Origin: Lysinibacillus odysseyi
Lineage (GTDB): Bacteria; Bacillota; Bacilli; Bacillales_A; Planococcaceae
Direction of reading: 5' to 3'
Length of the DNA: 64,000 bases
Assembly: GCA_014595895.1 (NCBI GenBank)
Contig: JABUKB010000001.1
Location: forward strand, 1,054,001 to 1,118,000
Shown: piece by piece, positions 51,717-61,245 of the stretch
Layout of the letters: each line of letters begins with the position of its first letter
Position numbering within the stretch: the stretch's first letter is position 1
Translations under genes and position numbers: made by a program
Notes under the pieces: generated by a model
What the model was told of the DNA's origin: nothing
Database searches by the model: none
The model's input: the letters and a program-made list of their open reading frames with translations, nothing else

Positions 51717-53420
51717 ATGTTAGCAAGATTTTTTACGTACTATAAGCCGCACAAACGATTGTTTATCATCGACTTTTCCAGCGCTATTGTTGTCGCTATA
51801 TTGGATCTTTTATTCCCGATGGCGGTGCAGTGGTTTATCGATGATTTACTACCGACAAATGACTGGGCTATGATTACGAAAATTAGTATTTTACTGCTGA
51901 TTACATACATTTTAAGTACAGCTCTGAACTTTGTGGTGAACTATTTAGGACACAAGCTTGGGGTCAATATTGAAACGGACATGCGCCAGCAGCTATTCAA
52001 TCATGTGCAACGGCAGCCGTTTACGTTTTTCGATAATACAAAAACGGGTCATTTGATGAGTCGTATTACGAATGATTTATTTGATATCGGTGAATTTGCG
52101 CACCACGGGCCGGAAGATCTTTTTATTGCCGTTATGACCTTTATCGGGGCATTTACAATTATGTTCAATGTCAACGCGACATTAGCGTTAATCGTCCTCA
52201 TTATGGTGCCGTTTTTAATACTTGTGATGTATATGAGCAACAAACGGATGAAGAAGGGCTGGACTGTGATGTACGGCGAAATCGCCAATGTCAATGGACA
52301 AGTGGAGGACAGCTTTTCAGGAATCCGTGTAGTAAAGTCATTTACCAATGAAGAATTTGAGAAAAAGCGTTTCAAAACGCAAAATGCTTTATTCCGTAAA
52401 GCGAAAGTTTATGCATACAAAGTAATGGCGGGCACACATTCCAGCATATATATTGTGACGCGTTTGATGACATTAACAGTGCTAGTAGTAGGAGCGTGGC
52501 TTAGCTACCAAAATCAATTATCATACGGGGAGTTTGTCAGCTTTGTGCTTTATACAAATGTGCTGATTAAGCCAATTGATAAAATCAGTGCCCTGCTTGA
52601 GATGTATCCGAAAGGCATGGCGGGCTTTAAGCGTTTTTGTGATTTACTTGACGAGGAACCGAGCATTGTAGATCGTCCAAATGCTGTAGCAGTGAAGCAT
52701 TTAAACGGTGATATTGCCTTTCATAACGTAAGTTTTCAATATGCGGATAGTAAGCAAGTACTAAAGAATATTTCCTTCCAGGTGCCTGCAGGGAAAACCG
52801 TAGCTTTTGTTGGTCCATCTGGCTCTGGGAAAACGACGATTAGTGCCTTGATTCCGCGCTTTTATGATGTAACAGATGGCTCCATTACGATTGACGGATA
52901 CGATGTGCGAGACCTAACGCAGGAATCCCTTCGGAAACAAATCGGCACAGTGCAGCAGGATGTGTTCTTATTTACCGGGACCATCCGTGAAAATATAGCG
53001 TACGGGAAATTAGATGCGAGCTTTGAAGAAATTGTAGCAGCCGCGGAACAAGCTAATTTACGCGAGTTTATTGAAAACTTGCCAGAGGGATTTGAGACAG
53101 AGATTGGCGAGCGCGGCCTAAAATTATCAGGTGGTCAAAAGCAACGTTTAGCGATTGCGCGTATGTTCTTGAAAAATCCGCCGATTTTAATTTTGGATGA
53201 AGCGACATCTGCACTCGATACGGCAACGGAGCGAATCATTCAGCAGTCATTGAACGATTTAGCGAAAAACCGCACGACGCTGATTATCGCGCATCGCCTT
53301 GCCACAATCCGCGATGCTGACTACATTTTCGTCGTCACACCGAACGGCATCGAGGAGCAAGGAACATACGAGGAGCTCCTTGAAAAAAGTGGTATCTTCG
53401 CAGCGCTGCATCATGCATGA
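51717..53420 (+). CDS. ABC exporter half-transporter (membrane + ATPase), first of a pair
   Basis: A 567-residue fused exporter of the MsbA/multidrug type. Six membrane helices (about residues 15-300) are followed by the nucleotide-binding domain with Walker A GPSGSGKTT, signature KLSGGQKQR and Walker B ILILDEATSALD. The FFDNTKTGHLMSRITNDL coupling helix is typical. ATG 51717 follows GAAAGGA, and the sequence from MLARFFTYYKPH aligns in style with known starts, so the 18 codons upstream are excluded. A second half-transporter follows, suggesting a heterodimer. Confidence 0.92.
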   Translation: MLARFFTYYKPHKRLFIIDFSSAIVVAILDLLFPMAVQWFIDDLLPTNDWAMITKISILLLITYILSTALNFVVNYLGHKLGVNIETDMRQQLFNHVQRQPFTFFDNTKTGHLMSRITNDLFDIGEFAHHGPEDLFIAVMTFIGAFTIMFNVNATLALIVLIMVPFLILVMYMSNKRMKKGWTVMYGEIANVNGQVEDSFSGIRVVKSFTNEEFEKKRFKTQNALFRKAKVYAYKVMAGTHSSIYIVTRLMTLTVLVVGAWLSYQNQLSYGEFVSFVLYTNVLIKPIDKISALLEMYPKGMAGFKRFCDLLDEEPSIVDRPNAVAVKHLNGDIAFHNVSFQYADSKQVLKNISFQVPAGKTVAFVGPSGSGKTTISALIPRFYDVTDGSITIDGYDVRDLTQESLRKQIGTVQQDVFLFTGTIRENIAYGKLDASFEEIVAAAEQANLREFIENLPEGFETEIGERGLKLSGGQKQRLAIARMFLKNPPILILDEATSALDTATERIIQQSLNDLAKNRTTLIIAHRLATIRDADYIFVVTPNGIEEQGTYEELLEKSGIFAALHHA

Positions 53421-53502
53421 TGCAAGGCAAGCATGGTTATTAGACACTTTAGTGCTTGAATTAGACACTCTACCCAATCACCACGCGAGGAGGTTGATCA
53501 CA

Positions 53503-55194
53503 TTGCAAGATTCCATCAAAAAGCTATGGACACTTGTCCGCAATAGCCACATACCAAAAAAGCTTGTCATCATCGTACTGATTCTCAGCTTGATTGAAAC
53601 AGCAGCAGCACTGGCAGTTCCGTTATTTACGATGAAGTTGATTAACGGCTTTTCGGAAGGTGGATTTACGTGGGATATGGCCGCTTATGTCGGACTGGTG
53701 CTCGTATTTCAGGCAATCGTAAGCGGTCTGAGCTTCTATTTGCTGCGCAAACTGGGTGAAAGAATTGTAGCGAATTTGCGTCAGTATATTTGGCGGCATG
53801 TGCTTTATTTAAAGGTTCCTTATTTCGATGCGCATGAATCAGGTGAGACGATGAGCCGTATTACGCAGGATACAAGTGTGATTAAGGAGCTGATTACGAA
53901 CCAATTTGTCAGCTTTATTTCAGGCATTTTTGCGATTGTCGGTGCAGTAGCGATCCTCTTGTGGATTGATTGGAAGATGACTTTATTGATGCTGATTGCG
54001 GTACCGGTAGCAATTTTAGTGACCATTCCACTCGGACAGCGTATGCATAAAATCTCAAAAGCTAATCAAGATGAGCTGGCGAGCTTCAGCGGACACTTAG
54101 GGCGCGTGCTCACGAATATTCGCCTTGTGAAAACTTCGCAAACAGAGCCGCTTGAACAGCAAAAGGGGAACGCGAAAATTCAGCAGCTATATGAGTACGG
54201 ACTGAAGGAAGCGAAAATCATGGCCATGCTGTCGCCGATTATGACGCTCATTATGATGGTAGTGCTGATCTTGCTATTCGGTTACGGCGGTTCTCAAGTA
54301 GCGACAGGGGCTATTACGGCAGGCGAACTCGTAGCGATTATTATTTATTTAATTCAAATCATTATTCCGTTTACACAAATGGCTACCTTCTTTACAGCAC
54401 TGCAAAAGGCACTGGGGGCGACAGAACGCGTGCAGGAAATAGTGCAGCAGCCGGTAGAAATAATGGAAGGTGCTGCTATTCAACAAAGCTCAGCTGCCAT
54501 TACTTTTGACGATGTCGTGTTTCAATATCATGAAAGACCGATATTAAAGGGCGTATCTTTTACTATTCCGGAAGGGAAAACCACTGCTTTTGTCAGTAGC
54601 AGTGGAGGTGGGAAGACGACGATGTTTTCGCTTCTTGCACGTTTCTATGATGTGAAGGACGGCGAAATCCGCTTTGGTCAGCAACCAATTCATGACCTCT
54701 CTATAACGCAGTGGCGTAGTCTTTTTGGATACGTTGCACAGGATGCACCGCTCATGAATGGTACGATTCGGGAAAATGTACGATACGGCAAGCAGGACGC
54801 AACAGAGGAAGAAGTTAGGACGGCATTAGAAGCAGCATACGCCTGGTCGTTTGTTTCGCAGCTAGAACAAGGGCTTGATACCGAAGTGGGAGAAGGCGGG
54901 ATTAAACTATCAGGAGGTCAGAAGCAACGGATCGCCATTGCACGAGCGTTACTGCGGAATCCGAAAATACTGCTGTTGGATGAGGCAACATCTAATTTAG
55001 ATAATGATTCAGAACGAGAAGTGCAAAGAGCATTAGAAAGCTTGATGAAGGACCGAACAACGATTGTCATTGCACACCGTTTATCAACCATTACGAATGC
55101 CGACCAAATTATTTTATTTGAAGACGGTCGGGTAGCACGCATTGGTTCAGCGGATATGATAGAGGAATTAATGAAGAGTTACGATTTAAAGTAA
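53503..55194 (+). CDS. ABC exporter half-transporter, second of a pair, altered P-loop
   Basis: A 563-residue partner of the preceding transporter: six helices (VIIVLILSLIETAAALAVPL onward), coupling helix YFDAHESGETMSRITQDT, signature KLSGGQKQR and Walker B ILLLDEATSNLD. The P-loop reads FVSSSGGGKTTMF, so the first glycine of GxxxxGKT is a serine. The start is TTG 53503, nine bases after GAGGAGG; an open frame from 53299 overlaps the previous gene and is not used. It probably forms a heterodimeric multidrug/lipid exporter in which one ATP site is weaker. Confidence 0.9.
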   Translation: MQDSIKKLWTLVRNSHIPKKLVIIVLILSLIETAAALAVPLFTMKLINGFSEGGFTWDMAAYVGLVLVFQAIVSGLSFYLLRKLGERIVANLRQYIWRHVLYLKVPYFDAHESGETMSRITQDTSVIKELITNQFVSFISGIFAIVGAVAILLWIDWKMTLLMLIAVPVAILVTIPLGQRMHKISKANQDELASFSGHLGRVLTNIRLVKTSQTEPLEQQKGNAKIQQLYEYGLKEAKIMAMLSPIMTLIMMVVLILLFGYGGSQVATGAITAGELVAIIIYLIQIIIPFTQMATFFTALQKALGATERVQEIVQQPVEIMEGAAIQQSSAAITFDDVVFQYHERPILKGVSFTIPEGKTTAFVSSSGGGKTTMFSLLARFYDVKDGEIRFGQQPIHDLSITQWRSLFGYVAQDAPLMNGTIRENVRYGKQDATEEEVRTALEAAYAWSFVSQLEQGLDTEVGEGGIKLSGGQKQRIAIARALLRNPKILLLDEATSNLDNDSEREVQRALESLMKDRTTIVIAHRLSTITNADQIILFEDGRVARIGSADMIEELMKSYDLK

Positions 55195-55217
55195 CACGGA
55201 AGGATGGAAGAATGTAA

Positions 55218-55601
55218 GTGAACCAACTAGGAAAAATTTTCGGTATTGTCGCCTTGATATTTTTTATCGTGGCTGTTGTTGCCGTGCTAATTGCTGTAGA
55301 TATATGGATTTTGCTTTTATTAGGGTTTACATATGATAGTTGGCAAATGTTTGCCCTCTTTATCATTATTTTTGGGCTATTGGAATTTTTATTTGTGATG
55401 GGACTAGAGGCGTTTATCGAAAGCAAAACAAACAGTCATGTAGGATTTCATAAGTTTTGGGGGCAGACGATCGTTTCCTTTACGTTGTTTATGGCTGTTA
55501 CAACGATGATGTCATCTGTTGCTATGCCGACTGTCGGTGCAGTGATCTATGCCGTATTCACGGCAACTGTCTATCGTGTGATGAGTCGATTTGATAAGTA
55601 A
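55218..55601 (+). CDS. Four-helix membrane protein, YrvL-like
   Basis: A 127-residue membrane protein with four hydrophobic segments (IFGIVALIFFIVAVVAVLI, MFALFIIIFGLLEFLFVMG, IVSFTLFMAVTTMMSS, TVGAVIYAVFTATVY). Size and pattern resemble the YrvL family of putative regulators, but the match is by eye. The start is GTG 55218. It lies 24 bases after the ABC gene and may be co-transcribed. Confidence 0.6.
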   Translation: MNQLGKIFGIVALIFFIVAVVAVLIAVDIWILLLLGFTYDSWQMFALFIIIFGLLEFLFVMGLEAFIESKTNSHVGFHKFWGQTIVSFTLFMAVTTMMSSVAMPTVGAVIYAVFTATVYRVMSRFDK

Positions 55602-55667
55602 ATTCAGGATGTTTCGATCCATTTGTTATATGATAGTAGAGCAGAAAGTTGGAAGGAGTGATTATGC

Positions 55668-56321
55668 ATGATCATGAAACAAAAAATATGGATGATGATA
55701 AGTATGCTAGCAATACCTTTTGTGCTAGCAGCTTGTGGTGATGCAAGCAAAGACAGTGGTAAGAATGACACTGCACAGCAAGTAGATTATGCACAGGAGG
55801 TCACGGAAAAGCCGGTTGTAACGATTACGATGGAAAATGATGAGCAAATTGTAATTGAGCTTGACCCGGCAGTGGCACCCAATACAGTAGCGAACTTTGT
55901 ATCATTAGTGGAGGAAGGCTTTTATGATGGGCTCATTTTCCACCGTGTGATTCCTGGCTTTATGATTCAAGGTGGCGACCCTTCAGGTAATGGTACAGGG
56001 GGACCAGATTATGCGATTGCAGGGGAATTTACATCGAATGGCTTCAATAATCCGATGAAGCATGAGCGCGGTGTCATTTCAATGGCACGCGCCCAAGATC
56101 CGAACTCTGCGGGATCACAGTTTTTTATTATGACAGAAAGTGCATCAAATCTTGACGGCGAATATGCTGCATTTGGCAAGGTAATCGAAGGCATGGAAAC
56201 AGTAGATGCTATAGTCAATGCAAAACGGAATGGCGCAAATAAGCCCGTAAAGGAACAAAAAATGAAAACAGTCGAAATTGATACGAAAGGTTTTGATTAT
56301 CCAGATCCAGTGTTACAATGA
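55668..56321 (+). CDS. Cyclophilin-type peptidyl-prolyl isomerase lipoprotein
   Basis: Surface-anchored folding catalyst, 217 residues. A type II signal peptide ends at the lipobox VLAACGD. The cyclophilin domain (residues 48-212) has the active-site [38 protein letters not shown] and [20 protein letters not shown] lies upstream; ATG 55668 and 55674 are both possible starts. It probably assists folding of exported proteins. Confidence 0.93.
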   Translation: MIMKQKIWMMISMLAIPFVLAACGDASKDSGKNDTAQQVDYAQEVTEKPVVTITMENDEQIVIELDPAVAPNTVANFVSLVEEGFYDGLIFHRVIPGFMIQGGDPSGNGTGGPDYAIAGEFTSNGFNNPMKHERGVISMARAQDPNSAGSQFFIMTESASNLDGEYAAFGKVIEGMETVDAIVNAKRNGANKPVKEQKMKTVEIDTKGFDYPDPVLQ

Positions 56322-56333
56322 CGACTAAATTAG

Positions 56334-56371
56334 GAAAAATCCGTTGCTAGATGACCGGATTTTTCTTTTTT
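56334..56371 (+). terminator. Intrinsic terminator of the cyclophilin gene
   Basis: GAAAAATCCG…CGGATTTTTC followed by six T. Confidence 0.85.
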
Positions 56372-56374
56372 CCT

Positions 56375-56402
56375 TTTGCCGCCAATATATGAGTGATATA
56401 AT
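56375..56402 (+). promoter_or_regulatory. Possible sigma-A promoter of the diguanylate cyclase gene
   Basis: Perfect -10 TATAAT (56397-56402) with a weak -35 TTTGCC 16 bases upstream. Confidence 0.45.
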
Positions 56403-56440
56403 AAGCGTTATCATATTATGCAAAGGATCGAGAGAGAAAC

Positions 56441-58003
56441 GTGAAACAATTCAAATTAAGAACATTAATCATTGCAGTGGTCCTTGCTACATTTTTTATG
56501 ACAATGCTTATTAATCTATGGAGTGCATACCGGATCGATACCGAAGTCTTAACTGAAAATACGTTAGAGACAAATCGGGTATATGCTAAAAAACTGGCAA
56601 CTACTGCTGATAGTTATATAGAGGAAACCTTTGCAACATTGCGTTTCAGTGCAAAGTATGTAGCGGATCATTTAGATGATGAAGAATTACTGGCGACTGA
56701 GGCGGAGCGTATTCGAGCGCAAAGCGGCATGTTCAACTCGGTAATCATCGCCAATAAAGACGGTTTTGTATTAGGTGTCTCACCGCCTTCTTTAGAGTTA
56801 AAAGGGCAAACCCTGCGAACGCCGGGACCTTTAGAAGCGATCAGCAGGAAGAAACCGACTATTTCAAAACCATATCAAGGTTCAACAGGCCGCCTCATTA
56901 TTTTCATTTCCTATCCGATTTTCAATGAGGCAGGAGATTATATGGGACTGTTAGGCGGCTCGATTTATATTAAAGAGAATAATATATTTCATTCGCTGCT
57001 GGGGCAGCATTTTTATGATGATGGCTCTTATGTATATGTAGTGGATCGCGATGGTCGTGTTATTTATCATAAAGACCCCAATCGATTGAATGACGTTGTA
57101 CAAGGCAATGAAGTTGTAGAAAAAGTAATTAACGGGGAAAGTGGCGCGCTCGAAGCTGTCAACTCAAGAGGTATCCGGATGTTAGCTGGCTATAGCGAAA
57201 TTAAACATGCAGACTGGGGTGTCGTAGTACAACGACCAAAAGAGGCAGCTATTGCACCTGCCACTGATTTAGTGAAAAAGCTTGTTTACATTGCTTTACC
57301 ATTGCTAGTTGTTGGGTTGCTCGGGGCGTTATGGTTTGCGGTTAAAATTGCCCGTCCGCTTAATTTGATGACGAAGATTACAGCGCGCAGCACGGAGCTG
57401 AAAACGGTCGAGGAACTTCATCAAGTGCCTGCTTGGTACTATGAAACAAATACGTTAAAAGATATTTTAGTGCGGACACTTGGGGCTTTGCACAATCAGG
57501 TGTCACATTTTAAATCGCAATCGACTACTGATCCGCTGACAAAATTAACAAATCGCCGGACGATGGATGAGGTATTAAACCGCTGGACGACTGAAGAGGT
57601 TCCCTATGCAGTGATTATGGTTGATTTGGATTTCTTTAAAAGTGTCAATGATACATACGGCCATAGCGTAGGAGATGAAGTGTTAAAATATTTGGCTCAG
57701 AAAATGACGCATCATGCGCCAAAAGAGACAGTTTGCTGTCGCTATGGCGGTGAAGAGTTTATGATGATCATGCCGAATGCTACTGAGGAGACAGCATGGA
57801 CAGTAGCGGAAAATTTACGCAAAGATTTAGAAATGACAATTAGTCCATGCGGAAGACCGGTAACAATGTCTGGCGGGATTGCCTTGTTCCCATATATGGG
57901 CGATACATCAGCACAAATAATTGAAAAAGCAGATATAGCTCTTTATAAGGCAAAGCAAAATGGACGCAACCAAGTACAAGTTGCTTCCACAAATAAGGAA
58001 TAA
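56441..58003 (+). CDS. Membrane diguanylate cyclase with dCache sensor
   Basis: Makes cyclic di-GMP in response to an outside signal. One N-terminal helix (LIIAVVLATFFMTMLINLW), an extracellular double-Cache domain (about residues 35-275, with SYVYVVDRDGRVIYHK), a second helix (LVYIALPLLVVGLLGALWF) and a GGDEF domain (residues 355-515) with VDLDFFKSVNDTYGH and the active site RYGGEEF. No RxxD inhibitory site is seen before GGEEF, so product feedback may be absent. GTG 56441 is the start. It is monocistronic with its own terminator. Confidence 0.93.
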   Translation: MKQFKLRTLIIAVVLATFFMTMLINLWSAYRIDTEVLTENTLETNRVYAKKLATTADSYIEETFATLRFSAKYVADHLDDEELLATEAERIRAQSGMFNSVIIANKDGFVLGVSPPSLELKGQTLRTPGPLEAISRKKPTISKPYQGSTGRLIIFISYPIFNEAGDYMGLLGGSIYIKENNIFHSLLGQHFYDDGSYVYVVDRDGRVIYHKDPNRLNDVVQGNEVVEKVINGESGALEAVNSRGIRMLAGYSEIKHADWGVVVQRPKEAAIAPATDLVKKLVYIALPLLVVGLLGALWFAVKIARPLNLMTKITARSTELKTVEELHQVPAWYYETNTLKDILVRTLGALHNQVSHFKSQSTTDPLTKLTNRRTMDEVLNRWTTEEVPYAVIMVDLDFFKSVNDTYGHSVGDEVLKYLAQKMTHHAPKETVCCRYGGEEFMMIMPNATEETAWTVAENLRKDLEMTISPCGRPVTMSGGIALFPYMGDTSAQIIEKADIALYKAKQNGRNQVQVASTNKE

Positions 58004-58008
58004 TCAGG

Positions 58009-58044
58009 AGCACCGTTTCTTTCATTAAGGAACGGTGCTTTTTG
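58009..58044 (+). terminator. Intrinsic terminator of the diguanylate cyclase gene
   Basis: AGCACCGTT…AACGGTGCT with an extended stem and TTTTT tail. Confidence 0.8.
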
Positions 58045-58048
58045 CACG

Positions 58049-58660
58049 TTAAAAGGGCTCGCATGGCGAAAATTCACCAATGTAAGCGACTATTTTACCG
58101 AGTACCGAATTATAAGTAGAAACTTCTATCGTATACGTATCTTTTTTAACATCATAGCCTTCGATCGCACTGCCGCGTCCCTCTAAAAACCGCGGTAACG
58201 CAAACTCTGCAGGACCTGTAACTAATTTTTGGGCGCCGGATTGTGTAATGAGACCGCCATCATGCGTAATGTGAAACTGTAAATCGGCTGAAATAATCGC
58301 AGGCTTTCCTAAATAATCCCGAGCTGTTCGCCCCTGTAAATCAACCACCATTGCAGAATGGAAGGTCCTTATAGCGTTTGGAAACGTAAAGGTCCGTTCA
58401 AAGTGGACGACATGTTCTCCGCGTGAATTTTGAGTGTACGTATTTTTAAGGGTAAATGGAATATTCTGTCCGCTTTCTGGAAATAAAAAACGCCTGTATT
58501 TGCCAAGCTGATAAACCGGCTGAAATAAAGAAGAGCCTCGCTCCATATGATGCATAACACCACGTGCATAAAATGGTTCATCGAAACGCAAGGAATAGCG
58601 TTCTTGCATTTTCGGATGTAACTCTTTAAATTTTGCGCCTAATAAAGTCTCGTAAATCAT
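58049..58660 (-). CDS. DUF4166 domain protein
   Basis: A 203-residue cytoplasmic protein fitting DUF4166: YETLLGAKFKELHPKMQERYS at the start, the MHHMERGSS segment, HVVHFERTFTFPNAIRTFHS in the middle and RFLEGRGSAIEGYDVKKDTY near the end. The family's function is unknown; it is sometimes fused to sugar- or saccharopine-dehydrogenase-like proteins. It stands alone, convergent with the diguanylate cyclase gene. GGGGGAA precedes the ATG. Confidence 0.8.
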   Translation of the reverse strand: MIYETLLGAKFKELHPKMQERYSLRFDEPFYARGVMHHMERGSSLFQPVYQLGKYRRFLFPESGQNIPFTLKNTYTQNSRGEHVVHFERTFTFPNAIRTFHSAMVVDLQGRTARDYLGKPAIISADLQFHITHDGGLITQSGAQKLVTGPAEFALPRFLEGRGSAIEGYDVKKDTYTIEVSTYNSVLGKIVAYIGEFSPCEPF

Positions 58661-58768
58661 CTTTATTCCCCCTGTTCTCTATGTAAAGTTTTTCTTAAGC
58701 ATACCACTTTTTTCGGGTTATTTATGGAATATATGGTATTTTAGAAAGGAATAGCGAGGAGGGTATAA

Positions 58769-59854
58769 ATGTATTTAACAACAGAGGCAGTAAGGCAGTT
58801 TGAACGATCCCATCTACTGACGATTCACGAGCGAGAGCAAGACTGGGATGGCGAATGGGAATATGCGGAGGAAATCGGCATTGATTTAATCGCAGAAAAA
58901 AGGCAGGAGCTGCGTGCTATGCAAGAAGAGTTATTGACTATCATACCGCAGTGTTTCCATGCAGCTATTTTGGACGGTTCTATTAATTTACCAGGCTTGA
59001 ATCCTTCCTTGCGTAACGATTATCTAATATGGCAACAGCAAGAAGCGGAGAATTTTGAGAAAGTGTTAGAAGCTGCATATTTCAATAAACAGCAGGCCCT
59101 GCCTTATCTGCAGCCAGGGGCCAGAGAAGTATTTAGTGAAAGTCTGCATGATGCCACAGTATGGAAAGTGGAAAAACAAGGACAAGACGTATCGGTTTAT
59201 TTCGACACAACAGGCGGATTTACAGCGAAAGCGAGAGTTGTGCTGACATTTAAAAATATTACTTACCAAAGAGGAGAATGGTTTGAGGGTTTTTGGTATG
59301 TGTATGACGAAATAGAAAAGCGCGATGCAGGTATTGCCTTTCAAGTGACAACGGACGGGCCACAAGAAGTATATATAGAATGCGAGACAATTGATGCCGA
59401 GTTTTACTATTACCCGAAAGCCTATTATGAACGGCAAGAAGGGGATACATGGGCACGATACCGGACATTATTAGATCCACAAGCTCATTATTATGTAATA
59501 ACCCGCGAAGGCATACAAGAAATTGAAAGTATAGCCGAGGTAGATGGTTTAGAAATAGATCATGTCTTCACCAATATATACGAAGATCCATATGCACATT
59601 TTAGTGAAGCAGTACCAGATGAAGAATTACTGGATGCAGTGTTTCAAGGAGATATGGAGCTGCGTGTCCGTGCCTGGAATACCATGTATGCCGATGCGAT
59701 GCGGCTGGCGCCGATTATTAATGTGATTTTAGAGCAACTAACGCCAGAAACGGAAGATGAAATGCTCTTGTATGTGTTTGTCCGTCATTTCGAACAGCAG
59801 GGCATATTAAGTGCAGCCAATCAGAAAAAATACCAAAACGTACTGGAGGAGTAA
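58769..59854 (+). CDS. DUF4085-type hypothetical protein
   Basis: A 361-residue soluble acidic protein resembling the DUF4085 family of Bacillales (start MYLTTEAVRQFERSHLLTIHE, central FWYVYDEIEKRDAGIAFQV). No enzyme motif, signal peptide or membrane segment. CGAGGAGGG precedes the ATG. The small HhH gene follows after seven bases, so the two are co-transcribed. Function unknown. Confidence 0.75.
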   Translation: MYLTTEAVRQFERSHLLTIHEREQDWDGEWEYAEEIGIDLIAEKRQELRAMQEELLTIIPQCFHAAILDGSINLPGLNPSLRNDYLIWQQQEAENFEKVLEAAYFNKQQALPYLQPGAREVFSESLHDATVWKVEKQGQDVSVYFDTTGGFTAKARVVLTFKNITYQRGEWFEGFWYVYDEIEKRDAGIAFQVTTDGPQEVYIECETIDAEFYYYPKAYYERQEGDTWARYRTLLDPQAHYYVITREGIQEIESIAEVDGLEIDHVFTNIYEDPYAHFSEAVPDEELLDAVFQGDMELRVRAWNTMYADAMRLAPIINVILEQLTPETEDEMLLYVFVRHFEQQGILSAANQKKYQNVLEE

Positions 59855-59861
59855 ATAGAGC

Positions 59862-60065
59862 ATGAAGAAGGAAGAAACTTTACTACCGACAATCAGCAAG
59901 CCAGCAAACCGAGCGCTTCATGAGGCTGGTTATAGATATTTAGAGCAATTGACACAAGTAGAGCCGGCCGATTTATTAAAATTGCACGGTGTCGGACCAA
60001 AAGCGATTCGCATATTGACAGAGGAACTCGCGAAGCACGATCTGCTTTTTAAGCAAAAATCATAA
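59862..60065 (+). CDS. Small helix-hairpin-helix DNA-binding protein
   Basis: A 67-residue protein that is essentially one helix-hairpin-helix unit: PANRALHEAGYRYLEQLTQV followed by DLLKLHGVGPKAIRILTEELA, like the C-terminal domain of RNA polymerase alpha or Cdd1-type proteins. GGAGGAG lies about ten bases before the ATG. It probably binds DNA non-specifically or contacts a regulator. Second gene of a two-gene operon. Confidence 0.8.
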   Translation: MKKEETLLPTISKPANRALHEAGYRYLEQLTQVEPADLLKLHGVGPKAIRILTEELAKHDLLFKQKS

Positions 60066-60066
60066 T

Positions 60067-60116
60067 GAAGAAAGCCGTGTATCTAATCCAAAGACGATAG
60101 ATATACGGCTTTCTTC
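60067..60116. terminator. Bidirectional intrinsic terminator
   Basis: 18-bp stem (GAAGAAAGCCGTGTATCT with complement, one G-U) between convergent genes, directly after the HhH stop. Confidence 0.8.
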
Positions 60117-60127
60117 TATCAGAAGTA

Positions 60128-61018
60128 TTATAAATCTTCTATGGAATCAATTTCTACGTAAGAAGGAACAACAAACCCATTTTGTGTGCCTTCTAAGTTT
60201 TCACCTAAGTCTACAATGTCCTCTTTATGTTTTTCATAAAATGCTTGGTGAGTGGATGGCAACCAAGGTGCTACAGTAGCATCACTTTCACCAGTGGCAA
60301 TTGCTTGGAACATAATAGCAGGGTCGACAGGCGTGACTGTCACATCATAGCCTAGTGACTCTAACACAACCTCTACAACACTGCTTGATGCACGTTCTGA
60401 ATCCCATGGAGTCGAAACAATTTCTACTTTTTCTCCATTTGCTTGGGCAATGCCTTCTGTCCATCCGTTTACTTTTTCAGCATTTTCTTCTACCCATGCT
60501 GCAGCGGCTTCCTCAAATTCCATTTCTTGTGCATCATACATGACCTGTTCCATATCTGCTGGCTCCCAATAAAAACGGTCCAGTACAGTATACACATCTG
60601 GTAAGTCCTGCTCTAATCCTTTTCTGGCAAGGGTATTGATATTTTCAGCCCCGCCCAATGTACCTTTTGGGTCTTCCAATATTTTTAAATCATAAGCTGA
60701 GAATTTCCAGTGAGGTGTCCATCCAGTAATGACAATCGGCTCTTCATTTCGTATGGCTTGTTCAAGAGAGCCTAGCATGCCGGCTGTAGAACTTTCCTCC
60801 AGTGTCCAGTCTTCCAAATTTTCATATTGCTCTAAAGTATTGTGCGCAAGACCTGTTAGACCAGCTCCTGGCTCCACACCGATAATCTTATAATCAACTT
60901 GTTCAGCAAAGCTTGCTGAATCGGCTGTTGAGCTAGTAGGTTCATCATTTCCACATGCAGCCAGTAATAAAGCACTCGAAACACCTAATGTGATGCCCCA
61001 TTTTTTAAATTTTTTCAT
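60128..61018 (-). CDS. Glycine betaine/choline-type ABC substrate-binding lipoprotein (orphan)
   Basis: A 296-residue lipoprotein (SSALLLAACGN lipobox) of the OpuAC/ProX class. Aromatic residues expected to cage a quaternary amine are visible in TGWTPHWKFSAYDL, DRFYWEP and APWLPSTHQAFY. No ATPase or permease gene is adjacent, so it must work with a transporter encoded elsewhere. Role: uptake of osmoprotectants such as glycine betaine. The stop lies just beyond a shared terminator. Confidence 0.92.
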   Translation of the reverse strand: MKKFKKWGITLGVSSALLLAACGNDEPTSSTADSASFAEQVDYKIIGVEPGAGLTGLAHNTLEQYENLEDWTLEESSTAGMLGSLEQAIRNEEPIVITGWTPHWKFSAYDLKILEDPKGTLGGAENINTLARKGLEQDLPDVYTVLDRFYWEPADMEQVMYDAQEMEFEEAAAAWVEENAEKVNGWTEGIAQANGEKVEIVSTPWDSERASSSVVEVVLESLGYDVTVTPVDPAIMFQAIATGESDATVAPWLPSTHQAFYEKHKEDIVDLGENLEGTQNGFVVPSYVEIDSIEDL

Positions 61019-61245
61019 TGTCTCATCCTCCGAACTTATCTCTCATTTTTTTCACACTTTTACAATCAATTTCTAGATAAGAATGTATGTATCGTAAAAA
61101 GTAACAACTTGATAATAACTAGAAGTTGTTACTTTTGTCAACAGCCGACTTCACAATTTTAAGGCTCTTGACAGGCTATTTTATTTTTTACATGATTAGT
61201 AAAAGTCCGTTGCCGCACGATTTTTATCAATATATAGGAGATAGA

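Noticed and set aside
61126-61245. Upstream 40 codons as part of the ACR3-like permease
   Set aside because: A clear AGGAG site lies just before ATG 61246, and the extra residues have no match to the family start.
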